Below are positions 8,436-17,443 of a stretch of 64,000 nt of DNA, piece by piece. Below the pieces are notes generated by a model. It searched no databases. It was not told where the DNA came from and worked only from the letters and a program-made list of their open reading frames with translations. How positions within the stretch are numbered: the stretch's first letter is position 1; every line of letters starts with the position of its first letter. The stretch is taken from NCBI RefSeq assembly GCF_000010805.1, contig NC_012522.1:7564001-7628000 (forward strand), given 5' to 3'. This DNA comes from Rhodococcus opacus B4 (GTDB taxonomy: Bacteria; Actinomycetota; Actinomycetes; Mycobacteriales; Mycobacteriaceae). The translations under genes and the position numbers were made by a program.

Positions 8436-9413
8436 ATGAGGTTTCGGGGTGCCGGTGCGGTCGTCGCGGGTGTCGTCCTGCTGATGTCCGGCGCAGTGTC
8501 CACCGCTCGTGCGGACGATGCATCCCCGTCCCCACCCGCCGTTCCGGCCACGGCCGGGCTCCCGCAGACCGGCCGTAGTGCCGCCGCCCTGTACGCCCAC
8601 GAGCACCCGGGCAGCGCGCCCGCCGGATCGAACGACTTCTCCTGCACGCCCTCGCCGGACCGTCCCGACCCCGTGGTGCTCGCACACGGCACGGACGCCA
8701 GCGCGTATGCGGACTGGGCCGCCCTGTCGCCGATGCTCGCGGCGGACGGCTACTGCGTGTTCGCGCTCAACTACGGCGGGGCGCCGGGCGCCGAATCGTT
8801 CGGGACCGAGGACATCGTCGCGAGCGCGGAGGAGTTCGGCCGGTTCGTCGACCGGGTCCGCGACGCCACCGGCGCCGGCAAGGTCGACGTCGTCGGCTAC
8901 TCGCAGGGCGCGAACGTCACGAGGTACTACGTCAACAAGCTCGGCGGCGCCCCGTTCGTCGACCACTGGGTCGGACTGGCGTCGCCCAGCTACGGGGGAG
9001 TGATGTACGGCCTCGTTCCGGTCGTGCAGGCACTGCCCGGCGGCCCGGACTTCGCCCGCACGGTGACGTCGGTCGCCGTCAGTCAGCAGATGCAGGGCTC
9101 GCCGTTCATGACCGACCTCAACGCGGGCGGCGACACCGTTCCCGGCGTCGCGTACACGACGATCGGGTCACGGTACGACGAAATGATCCAGCCGTACACG
9201 AACATGGCGCTCCGTGGCGCCGGGGCCGAGAACATCCTGATCCAGGATCGCTGCCCCGAGGACGGCACCGGACACTTCCGGGCTCCGTACGATCCGTTCG
9301 CGCTCGACCTGGTCCGTGCGGCGCTCGACCCGGCCGCGACCCCGCTCGCCCGGTGCGGGTTCGTCCCGATCGGCGCGGACATCCCGCAGGTGATCGTCGA
9401 CAGCAACCGCTAG
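8436..9413 (+). CDS. Secreted triacylglycerol lipase / esterase (alpha/beta hydrolase)
   Basis: The 325-aa protein has a Sec signal peptide (hydrophobic GAVVAGVVLLMSGAVSTARA, cleavage near ARA-DD at about residue 26) and an alpha/beta-hydrolase domain. The oxyanion-region VVLAHGTDA, the nucleophile elbow GYSQG with Ser156, and a probable catalytic histidine at GTGHFRAP (His280) are visible. It resembles the class-2 lipases of Streptomyces, Nocardia and Rhodococcus that hydrolyse acyl esters outside the cell. GGAGG at 8427-8431 fixes the ATG. A strong hairpin follows the stop. The substrate is not determined. Confidence 0.85.
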   Translation: MRFRGAGAVVAGVVLLMSGAVSTARADDASPSPPAVPATAGLPQTGRSAAALYAHEHPGSAPAGSNDFSCTPSPDRPDPVVLAHGTDASAYADWAALSPMLAADGYCVFALNYGGAPGAESFGTEDIVASAEEFGRFVDRVRDATGAGKVDVVGYSQGANVTRYYVNKLGGAPFVDHWVGLASPSYGGVMYGLVPVVQALPGGPDFARTVTSVAVSQQMQGSPFMTDLNAGGDTVPGVAYTTIGSRYDEMIQPYTNMALRGAGAENILIQDRCPEDGTGHFRAPYDPFALDLVRAALDPAATPLARCGFVPIGADIPQVIVDSNR

Positions 9414-9416
9414 GAA

Positions 9417-9470
9417 CACACGAGAAGCGGGGCGTCGTGCACTGCACGACGCCCCGCTTCTTCTCGTGTG
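9417..9470. terminator. Long bidirectional hairpin terminator
   Basis: An extended inverted repeat (GCGGGGCGTCGTGCA at 9427-9441 against its complement at 9443-9457, with further pairing outside it) separates the rightward lipase gene from the leftward 68-aa gene. It probably stops transcription from both sides. Confidence 0.8.
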
Positions 9471-9476
9471 TGGCTG

Positions 9477-9683
9477 CTACTCCGCCAGTTTCGCGACGGC
9501 CTGCGCCCACAGGAAGTACTTGTTGGTGCCGAGGTCCTTCACGGTCTTGATGTTGAACGCGGCGGCCAGGTGTTCGGCGTCGGAATCGCTCACACCCTGC
9601 AGGGCGGCGACGGGGGCGCCTGCCAGTTCTTCGACGGGCTTCGTCTCATAGGCCTTGTCGAATTTGCTCTCGATTCCTGCCAT
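9477..9683 (-). CDS. Conserved hypothetical 68-aa protein
   Basis: A small acidic protein that begins MAGIESKFDKAYETKPVEEL. The segment PVAALQGVSDSDAEHLAAAF looks like a helix-hairpin-helix-type or similar helical module, followed by FNIKTVKDLGTNKYFLWAQ. A perfect GGAGG lies seven bases before the ATG, so it is very probably translated. It faces the lipase gene across a shared terminator and is divergent from the fmt leader. No function can be assigned; similar small proteins occur in other actinobacteria from memory. Confidence 0.75.
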   Translation of the reverse strand: MAGIESKFDKAYETKPVEELAGAPVAALQGVSDSDAEHLAAAFNIKTVKDLGTNKYFLWAQAVAKLAE

Positions 9684-9876
9684 CGTTACCTCCAGAGGTT
9701 CGAAAACGGGACACCGGCCCGACCGTTCGCGCCGGCCTCAGAACAGTCAATACCCGTCCGCCGTCGCTGTGGGCGGTTCTGCGGAATCGATTCGCCGACC
9801 GTTCGCCGAGTGTTCCGGCCCGGGTGCGACTCCCTAGACTGGTCGGCACATCGTCGATCAAAGGGGAGCTTCCTTC

Positions 9877-9942
9877 GTGAGTACCGTTTCGGCCCGCGCA
9901 GCGGTCCACCGTCCGTCGTGTGGGTCGCCGGCGTGCGCATAG
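9877..9942 (+). CDS. Candidate 21-aa leader peptide overlapping the start of fmt
   Basis: GTG 9877 follows an AAAGGGGAG ribosome site at about 9859-9867 and opens a 21-codon frame, [21 protein letters not shown]. It stops at TAG 9940-9942, overlapping the fmt GTG at 9933 in another frame. fmt itself has no visible ribosome site, so the peptide may couple ribosomes onto fmt. Only position and ribosome site support it. Confidence 0.4.
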
Positions 9943-10856
9943 TCTTCGCCGGAACCCCCGAGCCCGCCGTTCCCTCACTCGAACGCCTGATCCGGTCGCC
10001 GCGCCACGACGTCGTGGCGGTGATCACCCGCCCGGACGCGGTCGCGGGCCGTGGACGCAAGGTGGTCCGCTCACCGATCGGCGCACTCGCCGACTCCCAC
10101 GGCATCGAGGTGCTCACCCCCGAGCGGCCCACCGAACCGGAGTTCCTGGCCCGCCTCACGGACCTCGCGCCCGACTGCGCGCCGGTGGTCGCCTACGGGG
10201 CGCTGCTGCCGCAGAAGGTGCTCGACATCCCGGCCCACGGCTGGGTGAACCTGCACTTCTCGCTGTTGCCGGCGTGGCGGGGGGCCGCCCCCGTGCAGGC
10301 CGCGATCGGCGCGGGCGACGACATGACCGGCGCGAGCGCGTTCCGGCTGGAGGCGGGGATGGACACCGGCCCGGTCTACGGGGTGGTCACCGAGCGGATC
10401 CGCGACACCGACACCGCGGGCGACCTCCTCGGACGGCTGGCCGACAGTGGCGCCGCGCTCCTCGAGTCGGTTCTCGACGGGATCGAGGACGGTGCGATCA
10501 CCGCGGTCCCGCAACCGGCCGAGGGGGTCTCGCACGCCGCCAAGGTGACGGTCGAGGCGGCCCGGATCCGGTGGGACAGACCAGCTGCGGTGGTAGACCG
10601 GCACGTCCGGTCGGTGACCCCCGGGCCCGGCGCCTGGACGACGATCGGTGATGTGCGCCTCAAGGTCGGCCCGGTCACCCCCACGGACGAGCGACTGGAG
10701 CCGGGGGAGATCTCCGTGACCAAGTCCGGATTTCTGATCGGGACGTCCACGGCGGCGGTGCGGCTCGACCGCGTCCAGCCGCAGGGCAAGAAACAGATGG
10801 CCGCCCTGGACTGGGCGCGGGGCGCACGACTCGACGCGGAGGTACGGGCACAGTGA
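9933..10856 (+). CDS. fmt: Methionyl-tRNA formyltransferase
   Basis: The 307-aa enzyme formylates initiator Met-tRNA with 10-formyl-THF. It opens [19 protein letters not shown], and the folate-site signature is complete: [18 protein letters not shown] and [17 protein letters not shown]. The C-terminal OB-like domain begins near [13 protein letters not shown] (read here as [13 protein letters not shown]). The GTG 9933 start gives the family-typical N-terminus; a GTG 15 bases earlier would add five residues, and neither has a ribosome site of its own. The stop overlaps the rsmB start. Confidence 0.95.
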
Positions 10857-12280
10857 GCGAATCCAGAAGGCCCGCACGCCGCGGCCAGTCCGGCTCGGGC
10901 GCCCGCAACAATCGCCCCCGGCAGGCGCGCCGCCCCGACGCGTCCCAGTCCGGGCTCGACCAGCCGCGGCTCGCCGCGAGGGACGTGCTGCGTGCCGTCC
11001 GGGAACGCGACGCCTACGCCAATCTGGTGCTGCCCGGGCTGCTGCGTGAGCGGCGCCTGGACGGACGCGACGCCGCCCTCGCCACGGAACTGGCGTACGG
11101 GGCAGCCCGTGCCCGCGGGCTTCTCGACGCCGTGATCGCCGACTGCGCGGGCAGGCCGATCGACGAGATCGACGGACCGCTCCTCGACGTCCTCCAATTG
11201 GGCGCCTACCAGCTGCTGCGCACCCGCGTCGCCCCGCACGCCGCCGTCGCCACGTCCGTCGACCTGGTGCGCGCGGAGGCCGGCCCGGGGAAGGCGGGAT
11301 TCGTCAACGCCGTGCTGCGCCGGGTGTCGGAGCGATCGGAGGCGGAGTGGGTGGAGCGGCTGGCCCCGGCCGACCCGGTGGGCCGGCTGGCGTTCGAGCA
11401 CGCGCACCCCACCTGGATCGCGCAGGTGTTCGCGGACGCGCTCGGCGCCGACGCCGGGGAACTCGAGGACGTGCTCATCGCGGACGACGCGCGGCCCGCG
11501 GTGCATCTCGTCGCCCGCCCGGGGGAGATTTCGTCGGAGGAACTCGCGCTCGCCACCGGCGGCGAGGTGGGCCGATACTCGCCGTACGCGGTCTACCTGG
11601 ACGGCGGCGACCCCGGTCTGCTCGACGCGGTCCGGGAGGGGCTCGCCGGGGTGCAGGACGAGGGCAGCCAGCTCGTCGCCCGCGCGCTGTCGCTGGCGCC
11701 GCTGGACGGACCGGACGCCGGCCGCTGGCTCGACCTGTGCGCGGGCCCCGGCGGCAAGGCCGCTCTGCTCGGTGCCCTCGCCGGGATCGAGGGCGGGCGC
11801 CTCGACGCCGTGGAGCCGGTGGCGCACCGCGCGGACCTGATCCGCAAGACGACGAAGGAACTTCCGGTGGACGTGCACGTCGCCGACGGCCGGGATCCCG
11901 GGCTGGAGGGCGGGTTCGACCGCATTCTGGTCGACGCGCCGTGCACCGGACTGGGTGCGCTGCGCCGGCGTCCGGAGGCGCGGTGGCGCCGGCAGCCGTC
12001 GGACGTGGCGGGTCTCGCGAAACTGCAGCGGGAACTCCTCGCGTCGGCCGCCGGCCTGGTTCGCCCCGGCGGCGTGATCCTGTACGCGACGTGTTCGCCG
12101 CACCTGTCCGAGACGGTGGCCGTGGTCGCGGACGCGGTGCGGCGCCACGGGCTCACGGCGCTCGACACGCGTGAACTCGTTCCCGGGGTGCCGGGTCTGG
12201 GGGACGGTCCGAGCGTCCAGCTCTGGCCGCACCGGCACGGGACCGATGCGATGTTCATGGCCGCGCTGCGCAAGCCGTAG
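10853..12280 (+). CDS. rsmB: 16S rRNA (cytosine-967 C5)-methyltransferase RsmB
   Basis: The 475-aa protein (also called Fmu or Sun) methylates C967 of 16S rRNA. An Arg-rich leader of about 35 residues precedes an NusB-like RNA-binding domain ([20 protein letters not shown] onward). The SAM-dependent methyltransferase domain has [15 protein letters not shown], the proline-cysteine motif [19 protein letters not shown] and the catalytic cysteine in [15 protein letters not shown] overlaps the fmt stop (GTGA), so fmt and rsmB are coupled, as in many bacteria. Confidence 0.94.
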
Positions 12281-12323
12281 GACGGCCGCCTCCCCGTTAC
12301 CTGGACATCTGCCCGACTCTCGG

Positions 12324-12359
12324 TAGAACCTGTTTCACTTTTGTGTGAAACGTGTTCTA
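12324..12359. promoter_or_regulatory. Two KstR-type operator motifs forming a large inverted repeat
   Basis: Both 12324-12337 (TAGAACCTGTTTCA) and 12346-12359 (TGAAACGTGTTCTA) fit the 14-bp consensus TNNAACNNGTTNNA known for the TetR-family sterol regulator KstR. The two are also inverted copies of each other, joined by the palindrome GTTTCAC/GTGAAAC. They lie 50 bases before the SDR gene. Binding by KstR itself is inferred; another TetR regulator is possible. Confidence 0.55.
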
Positions 12360-12409
12360 ATTCTTCTCGCGACAGAGACGTACGTCACGAAGCGAGTGGA
12401 GGACTTCAG

Positions 12410-13267
12410 ATGAATCGGGTAGCGGGGAAGGTCGTTCTGATCACGGGAGCGGCGCGGGGTCAGGGGCGTAGTCACGCGGTGCATCTCGCCGACGAGGGCG
12501 CCGACATCATCGCCTTCGACCTCTGCGAGGACATCGCATCCAACGGGTACCCGCTGGCCACCGACGCCGACCTCGCGGAGACGGGACGGCTGGTCGAGAA
12601 GGCGGGACGTCGCGTCGTCACCGCCAAGGTGGAAGTCCGCGACCGCGCGGCGCTGCGCCGCGAACTCGACGCCGCGGTCGCGACGCTGGGACGGCTGGAC
12701 GTCGTGGTCGCCAACGCGGGAATCGCGCCCCTCGGGAACGACGTGCCCGTCGAGGGCTTCGTCGATGCGTTCGACGTCGACTTCGTCGGGGTGGTCAACA
12801 CGATCCACTCGGCCCTCCCGCACCTGGACGCCGGCGCGTCGATCATCGCGACCGGATCGGTGGCCGGCCTGGTCCCGCAGACCGGCCTGAACGGCCAGCA
12901 GGCGCTGCAGGGGCCGGGCGGCGACGGCTACGGCCTCGCCAAGAAGATGCTGTGGACGTACACCAACTCGCTCGCGCTCACCCTGGGCCCGAAGTCCATC
13001 CGGGTCAACGCGATCCATCCCACCAACTGCAACACGGACATGCTGCAGAGTCCCCCGATGTTCCGCACGTTCCGCCCCGACCTCGAGAATCCGACCGCCG
13101 AGGACGCGAAGGTCACGTTCCCGTTCATGCAGGCGATGCCCACCCCGTGGGTCGAACCCGAGGACATCTCGCACGCGGTGGTGTTCCTGTCGTCCGACGA
13201 GTCCCGGTTCGTCACCGGTCAGCAACTGCGGGTCGATGCCGGGGCCGGCCTCAAGCTCGGCGTCTGA
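12410..13267 (+). CDS. Mycofactocin-type SDR family NAD-dependent oxidoreductase
   Basis: The 285-aa protein is a classical short-chain dehydrogenase with the Rossmann motif TGAARGQGRSHAVHLADEGA, VVANAGIA, the catalytic Ser in IIATGSVAGL and the YGLAKK active-site Tyr/Lys pair. The GQGRSHA variant and the GLNGQQALQGPGGDGYGLAK insert are typical of SDRs coupled to mycofactocin, whose NADH stays bound and is re-oxidised by the peptide-derived redox carrier. GGAGGA at 12398-12403 fixes the ATG. The twin operator upstream suggests control by a sterol- or lipid-sensing TetR regulator. Substrate unknown; carveol-type or sterol alcohols are possible. Confidence 0.88.
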   Translation: MNRVAGKVVLITGAARGQGRSHAVHLADEGADIIAFDLCEDIASNGYPLATDADLAETGRLVEKAGRRVVTAKVEVRDRAALRRELDAAVATLGRLDVVVANAGIAPLGNDVPVEGFVDAFDVDFVGVVNTIHSALPHLDAGASIIATGSVAGLVPQTGLNGQQALQGPGGDGYGLAKKMLWTYTNSLALTLGPKSIRVNAIHPTNCNTDMLQSPPMFRTFRPDLENPTAEDAKVTFPFMQAMPTPWVEPEDISHAVVFLSSDESRFVTGQQLRVDAGAGLKLGV

Positions 13268-13279
13268 CGCCGATTCCAG

Positions 13280-13318
13280 GAGGGTCCGGGCCGGTGTGCG
13301 GGCGCCGCCCGGGCCCTC
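13280..13318. terminator. Hairpin between convergent genes
   Basis: GAGGGTCCGGGC (13280-13291) pairs with GCCCGGGCCCTC (13307-13318) with one wobble, between the ends of the rightward SDR gene and the leftward MmcQ/YjbR-family gene. Probably a bidirectional terminator. Confidence 0.6.
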
Positions 13319-13327
13319 GCCAACTCG

Positions 13328-13666
13328 TCAGATCTCGTCGAACTGCTTGCGCAGCTTCGCCGGGGCCTTGATCCGCCAGGCGTCCCGCAGCAACTCGGTC
13401 AGCTGTGGGACGTCGACGTTCTCGAGATCCACGAGGATCGAACCGTGACCGTCGTAGTGCGGTGTGGTGTAGAACGGTGCGCCCTGGGCCAGCAGGGCCG
13501 CCTTCTCGTCGAGGCCGCACATCACCACCAGGCCGCCGTCCGACTCGGTTCGCAACCGGGAGAGCAACTTGCCCGCCACCTTCAGTGCCGGGGTGTTGTA
13601 CGACGTGCTCTCCTGCACCTCCGGCAGGGACGCACCGATCGCCACGACGTCCGTCCAGGTCGGCAT
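13328..13666 (-). CDS. MmcQ/YjbR-family protein
   Basis: A 112-aa protein of the MmcQ/YjbR family, small alpha/beta proteins with a CyaY-like fold that are often annotated as DNA-binding, though biochemical roles are mostly unknown. Family features are the N-terminal helix with SLPEVQESTSYNTPALKVAGKL, the strand GGLVVMCGLDEKAALLAQG and PFYTTPHYDGHGSILVDL. The ATG at 13666 gives the usual length; the frame upstream has no good start. It stands alone, convergent with the SDR gene and divergent from rpe. Confidence 0.8.
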   Translation of the reverse strand: MPTWTDVVAIGASLPEVQESTSYNTPALKVAGKLLSRLRTESDGGLVVMCGLDEKAALLAQGAPFYTTPHYDGHGSILVDLENVDVPQLTELLRDAWRIKAPAKLRKQFDEI

Positions 13667-13724
13667 GGGCCCAGTATGGACCGCGTGACCCGGCCCCCAC
13701 ACGCGTACGACTAAACTTCGGCGC

Positions 13725-14408
13725 GTGGCAACCCCGATGATCGCACCGTCCATTCTGTCTGCCGATTTCGCGCGTCTCGCCGAGGAGGCGGACGCGGTCG
13801 CCGGTGCCGACTGGCTGCACGTCGACGTGATGGACGCACATTTCGTGCCCAACCTGACCCTGGGCCTGCCCGTCGTGACGAGTCTCCTCGCGGCGACGGA
13901 CATCCCGCTCGACTGCCATCTCATGATCGACGACCCCGGCCGCTGGGCGCCGCCCTACGCGGAGGCGGGGGCGCACAACGTCACGTTCCACGCCGAGGCG
14001 ACCGACGATCCCCGGTCCGTCGCCCGCGACATCCGCGCCGCCGGCGCCAAGGCCGGCCTCAGCGTCAAGCCCGGCACGCCGATCGAGCCGTACCTGGAGA
14101 TCCTGAAGGACTTCGACACGCTCCTCGTGATGAGCGTCGAACCCGGCTTCGGTGGTCAGTCGTTCATCCCGGAGGTCCTGTCGAAGGCGAAGGCCGTCCG
14201 ACGCCTCGTCGACTCGGGTGAGCTGCGGCTGGTCGTGGAGATCGACGGCGGCATCAACTCCGACACCGTCGAGGCCGCCGCCGAGGCCGGCGTCGACTGC
14301 TTCGTCGCCGGTTCCGCCGTCTACGGCACCGGCGATCCCGCGGAGGCCGTGCGCGCCCTGCGTGCCAGCGCCGCGAAGGCGTCGCCGCACCTGAGCCTGT
14401 CGCGGTAG
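13725..14408 (+). CDS. rpe: Ribulose-phosphate 3-epimerase
   Basis: The 227-aa TIM-barrel enzyme interconverts ribulose 5-phosphate and xylulose 5-phosphate. Visible signatures are IAPSILSADFARL at the N-terminus, WLHVDVMDAHFVPNLTLG with the metal-binding His and Asp, LDCHLMI, VMSVEPGFGGQSFI and the phosphate-binding VEIDGGINSDT. It starts with GTG. It precedes ribD, a sensible neighbour because ribulose 5-phosphate is the substrate of the RibB domain of ribBA further on. Confidence 0.96.
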   Translation: MATPMIAPSILSADFARLAEEADAVAGADWLHVDVMDAHFVPNLTLGLPVVTSLLAATDIPLDCHLMIDDPGRWAPPYAEAGAHNVTFHAEATDDPRSVARDIRAAGAKAGLSVKPGTPIEPYLEILKDFDTLLVMSVEPGFGGQSFIPEVLSKAKAVRRLVDSGELRLVVEIDGGINSDTVEAAAEAGVDCFVAGSAVYGTGDPAEAVRALRASAAKASPHLSLSR

Positions 14409-14424
14409 CGGCGCCCGGCTCGTC

Positions 14425-15489
14425 GTGAACTCCCACGTGCGGCACGAGAATTCGGCCGCGGACCTCGACGCCGCGATGCAGATCGCGATCGGCGCCGCGG
14501 AGTCGGCGCGCGGCTTCACCAGCCCGAACCCGGCGGTCGGCGCCGTGGTCCTCGACGCCGCCGGGCGCATCGCGGGCGTCGGGATGACGCAGCCGCCCGG
14601 CGGCCCCCACGCGGAGGTCGTCGCGCTGCGGGAGGCGGGGGACGCCGCCCGCGGCGGCACCGCCGTCGTCACGCTGGAACCGTGCAACCACCACGGCCGG
14701 ACCGGGCCGTGCTCGCAGGCGCTCCTCGATGCCGGCGTGGTGGCCGTGCACTACGCGGTGGGCGACCCGAACCCGGAGGCCGCGGGCGGCGCCGAGGCGC
14801 TCGTCTCCGCAGGCGTCGAGGTGACGTCCGGTCTGCGCGCGGACGACGTCGAACGCGGCCCGCTCCGGGCCTGGCTGCACCGGCAGCGCACCGGACGGCC
14901 GCACGTGACCTGGAAGTACGCGGCCACACTGGACGGACGCAGCGCGGCCGCGGACGGCACCAGCCAGTGGATCACCGGTCCCGAGGCGCGGGAACGCGTG
15001 CACGCCGATCGCGCGAAACTCGACGCGATCGTGGTCGGGACGGGAACGGTGCTGGCCGACGACCCCCGCCTGACCGCCCGGACGCCCGACGGGTCGCTCG
15101 CGGCGCACCAGCCGGTGCGCGTCGTCGTCGGACTCGGCGACATCCCGCCCGGCGCCCGCGTCCTCGACGACTCGGCGCCCACGCTGCGGCTGCGCACCCG
15201 GGACGTGGACGAGGTCCTCGCGGCGCTCTCCGAGTACACCGACGTGCTGCTCGAGGGCGGGCCACGGCTGGCGGGCGCGTTCCTCGCAGCGGGCCGGGTC
15301 GACCGCATCCAGGCCTACCTCGCCCCGCTGATCCTCGGTGCGGGTGCATCCGCGGTGTCGGAGGCGGGTGTGCACACGATCGGCGGCGCCCTGCGGTTCC
15401 GGCACGAGTCGGTCGAAACAATCGGCCCCGATCTGTTGTTGAGTCTGGTTCCAGCAGTGTCCGAATACCCTGACAGTCACCGAAAGTAG
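14425..15489 (+). CDS. ribD: Bifunctional riboflavin deaminase/reductase
   Basis: The 354-aa RibD carries out the second and third steps of riboflavin synthesis. The N-terminal zinc deaminase has HAEVVALREAG and the zinc motif EPCNHHGRTGPCSQALLDAG; the C-terminal NADPH-dependent reductase begins near RPHVTWKYAATLDGRSA and includes SQWITGPEAR, VGTGTVLADDPRLT and the EGGPRLAGAFL motif. GTG 14425 follows the rpe stop by 16 bases. The stop is 11 bases before the riboflavin synthase start. Confidence 0.95.
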   Translation: MNSHVRHENSAADLDAAMQIAIGAAESARGFTSPNPAVGAVVLDAAGRIAGVGMTQPPGGPHAEVVALREAGDAARGGTAVVTLEPCNHHGRTGPCSQALLDAGVVAVHYAVGDPNPEAAGGAEALVSAGVEVTSGLRADDVERGPLRAWLHRQRTGRPHVTWKYAATLDGRSAAADGTSQWITGPEARERVHADRAKLDAIVVGTGTVLADDPRLTARTPDGSLAAHQPVRVVVGLGDIPPGARVLDDSAPTLRLRTRDVDEVLAALSEYTDVLLEGGPRLAGAFLAAGRVDRIQAYLAPLILGAGASAVSEAGVHTIGGALRFRHESVETIGPDLLLSLVPAVSEYPDSHRK

Positions 15490-15500
15490 GAGAAGCCACA

Positions 15501-16109
15501 GTGTTCACCGGGATCGTCGAAGAATTGGGTGAGGTCGTCGCCAAGGAGGAACTGGCCGACGCCGCACGGTTCACCGTGCGTGGTCCGGTCGTGACTTCCG
15601 ATGCGTCACACGGTGATTCGATCGCGGTGAACGGTGTGTGCCTGACCGTCGTCGAGGTGCTCGCCGACGGCTCCTTCACCGCCGACGTCATGCAGGAGAC
15701 GCTGAACCGGTCGAGTCTGGAGAAGATCGACGTGGGCAGCCGCGTCAACCTGGAGCGGGCCGCGGCGCTGAACAGCCGCCTCGGCGGCCACCTCGTCCAG
15801 GGCCACGTCGACGGCACCGGGCACATCATCAGCCGCAGCCCGTCCGAGAACTGGGAGATCGTGCGCATCGCCCTTCCCGACGCCATCTCCCGGTACGTCG
15901 TGGAGAAGGGGTCGATCACGGTCGACGGTGTGTCGCTGACGGTGTCGGCGCTCGGCGGGGAACGCGGCGCGGAATACTTCGAGATCTCGCTCATCCCGAC
16001 CACGCTGCAGCTGACCACGCTCGGGGCGGCGTCCGTCGGGACGCCCGTCAACCTCGAGGTCGACGTGATCGCGAAGTATGTGGAGCGGCTGCAAGCGGCC
16101 GGCCGCTGA
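15501..16109 (+). CDS. ribE: Riboflavin synthase alpha chain
   Basis: The 202-aa protein has the two tandem lumazine-binding repeats of riboflavin synthase, which dismutates 6,7-dimethyl-8-ribityllumazine. The first repeat begins MFTGIVEELGEV and has GDSIAVNGVCLTV, the second begins HLVQGHVDGTGHI and has KGSITVDGVSLTVSAL. An AGGAGAAG ribosome site precedes the GTG. Mycobacterial databases call the same gene ribC. It sits within the rib cluster between ribD and ribBA. Confidence 0.95.
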   Translation: MFTGIVEELGEVVAKEELADAARFTVRGPVVTSDASHGDSIAVNGVCLTVVEVLADGSFTADVMQETLNRSSLEKIDVGSRVNLERAAALNSRLGGHLVQGHVDGTGHIISRSPSENWEIVRIALPDAISRYVVEKGSITVDGVSLTVSALGGERGAEYFEISLIPTTLQLTTLGAASVGTPVNLEVDVIAKYVERLQAAGR

Positions 16110-16189
16110 GTCGTACTGTTGAGGAGCATCCCACGGATGCATCCGTTGTATTCGAAGATGCGTCAGCCCAGACTTTGGAGACCGAGCAC

Positions 16190-17443
16190 GTGACCAGGTT
16201 CGACACTATCGAGCGCGCCGTTGCGGATATCGCCGCAGGCAAGGCTGTCGTCGTCGTCGACGACGAGGACCGCGAGAACGAGGGAGACCTCATCTTCGCC
16301 GCGGAGAAGGCCACCCCCGAGTTGGTGGCCTTCATGGTGCGATATACCTCCGGCTATCTCTGTGTGCCGCTCGACGGCGCCGACTGCGACCGTCTCGGAC
16401 TGCCCCCGATGTACGCCACCAACCAGGACAAGCACGGTACCGCGTACACCGTCACCGTCGACGCCCGCGAGGGCATCGGGACCGGCATCTCCGCGTCCGA
16501 CCGCGCCGCCACCATGCGGTTGCTCGCCGACCCGTCCAGCGGCGCCCAGGACTTCACCCGCCCCGGCCACGTCGTGCCGCTGCGGGCCAAGGAGGGCGGC
16601 GTGCTGCGCCGTCCCGGCCACACCGAGGCCGCCGTCGACCTGGCCCGGATGGCCGACCTGCGGCCCGCCGGGGTGATCTGCGAGATCGTCAGCCAGAAGG
16701 ACGAGGGCCACATGGCCCAGACCGACGAACTGCGGGTCTTCGCCGACGACCACGACCTCGCGCTGATCTCCATCGCCGACCTCATCGCGTGGCGCCGCAA
16801 GCACGAGAAGCACGTGGAGCGGGTCGCGTCCGCGCGCATCCCCACCCGGCACGGCGAGTTCACGGCCGTCGGCTACCGGAGCATCTACGACGACGTCGAG
16901 CACGTGGCGCTGGTCCGCGGCGACCTGCCCGGCCCGGACGGCGACGGCAGCGACGTGCTGGTGCGCGTGCACTCCGAATGCCTGACCGGCGACGTGTTCG
17001 GTTCGCTGCGCTGCGACTGCGGGCCGCAGCTCGACGCCGCCCTGGACATGGTCGCGCAGGAGGGTCGCGGGGTGGTCCTGTACATGCGCGGGCACGAGGG
17101 CCGGGGCATCGGCCTGATGCACAAGCTGCAGGCGTACCAGCTGCAGGACGCGGGTTCGGACACCGTCGACGCCAACCTCGAGCTGGGCCTGCCCGCCGAC
17201 GCCCGCGACTACGGCATCGGCGCGCAGATCCTGGTGGATCTGGGCATCTCCTCGATGCGGTTGCTCACCAACAACCCGGCCAAGCGGGTCGGACTCGACG
17301 GCTACGGACTGCAGATCACCGAGCGGGTGTCGATGCCGCTGCGGGCCAACGCCGAGAACCTGACGTACCTGCGCACCAAGCGCGACCGCATGGGCCACGA
17401 CCTGATCGGGCTCGACGACTTCGAAGCCGGGGAGATGCTGTGA
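16190..17443 (+). CDS. ribBA: 3,4-dihydroxy-2-butanone-4-phosphate synthase / GTP cyclohydrolase II
   Basis: The 417-aa fusion feeds both precursors into riboflavin synthesis. The RibB half has VVVVDDEDRENEGDLIFAAE and the HTEAAVDLARMA segment; the RibA half begins near ARIPTRHGEFTA and contains the zinc site CLTGDVFGSLRCDCGPQ and the catalytic stretch YMRGHEGRGIGL. The GTG at 16190 gives the family N-terminus MTRFDTIERAVADIAAG. The 80-base gap before it is too short for an FMN riboswitch. The stop overlaps the ribH start. Confidence 0.95.
   Translation: MTRFDTIERAVADIAAGKAVVVVDDEDRENEGDLIFAAEKATPELVAFMVRYTSGYLCVPLDGADCDRLGLPPMYATNQDKHGTAYTVTVDAREGIGTGISASDRAATMRLLADPSSGAQDFTRPGHVVPLRAKEGGVLRRPGHTEAAVDLARMADLRPAGVICEIVSQKDEGHMAQTDELRVFADDHDLALISIADLIAWRRKHEKHVERVASARIPTRHGEFTAVGYRSIYDDVEHVALVRGDLPGPDGDGSDVLVRVHSECLTGDVFGSLRCDCGPQLDAALDMVAQEGRGVVLYMRGHEGRGIGLMHKLQAYQLQDAGSDTVDANLELGLPADARDYGIGAQILVDLGISSMRLLTNNPAKRVGLDGYGLQITERVSMPLRANAENLTYLRTKRDRMGHDLIGLDDFEAGEML

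Noticed and set aside
5535..8966. A 1143-codon open frame on the minus strand across priA and the PadR gene
   Set aside because: It is the antisense shadow of high-GC genes; the product is a low-complexity Arg/Gly/Pro string, and priA and PadR on the plus strand carry recognisable domains.
16110..16189. FMN riboswitch in the rib cluster
   Set aside because: Only 80 bases are available and no FMN-element core is seen; the other rib intergenic gaps are shorter still.
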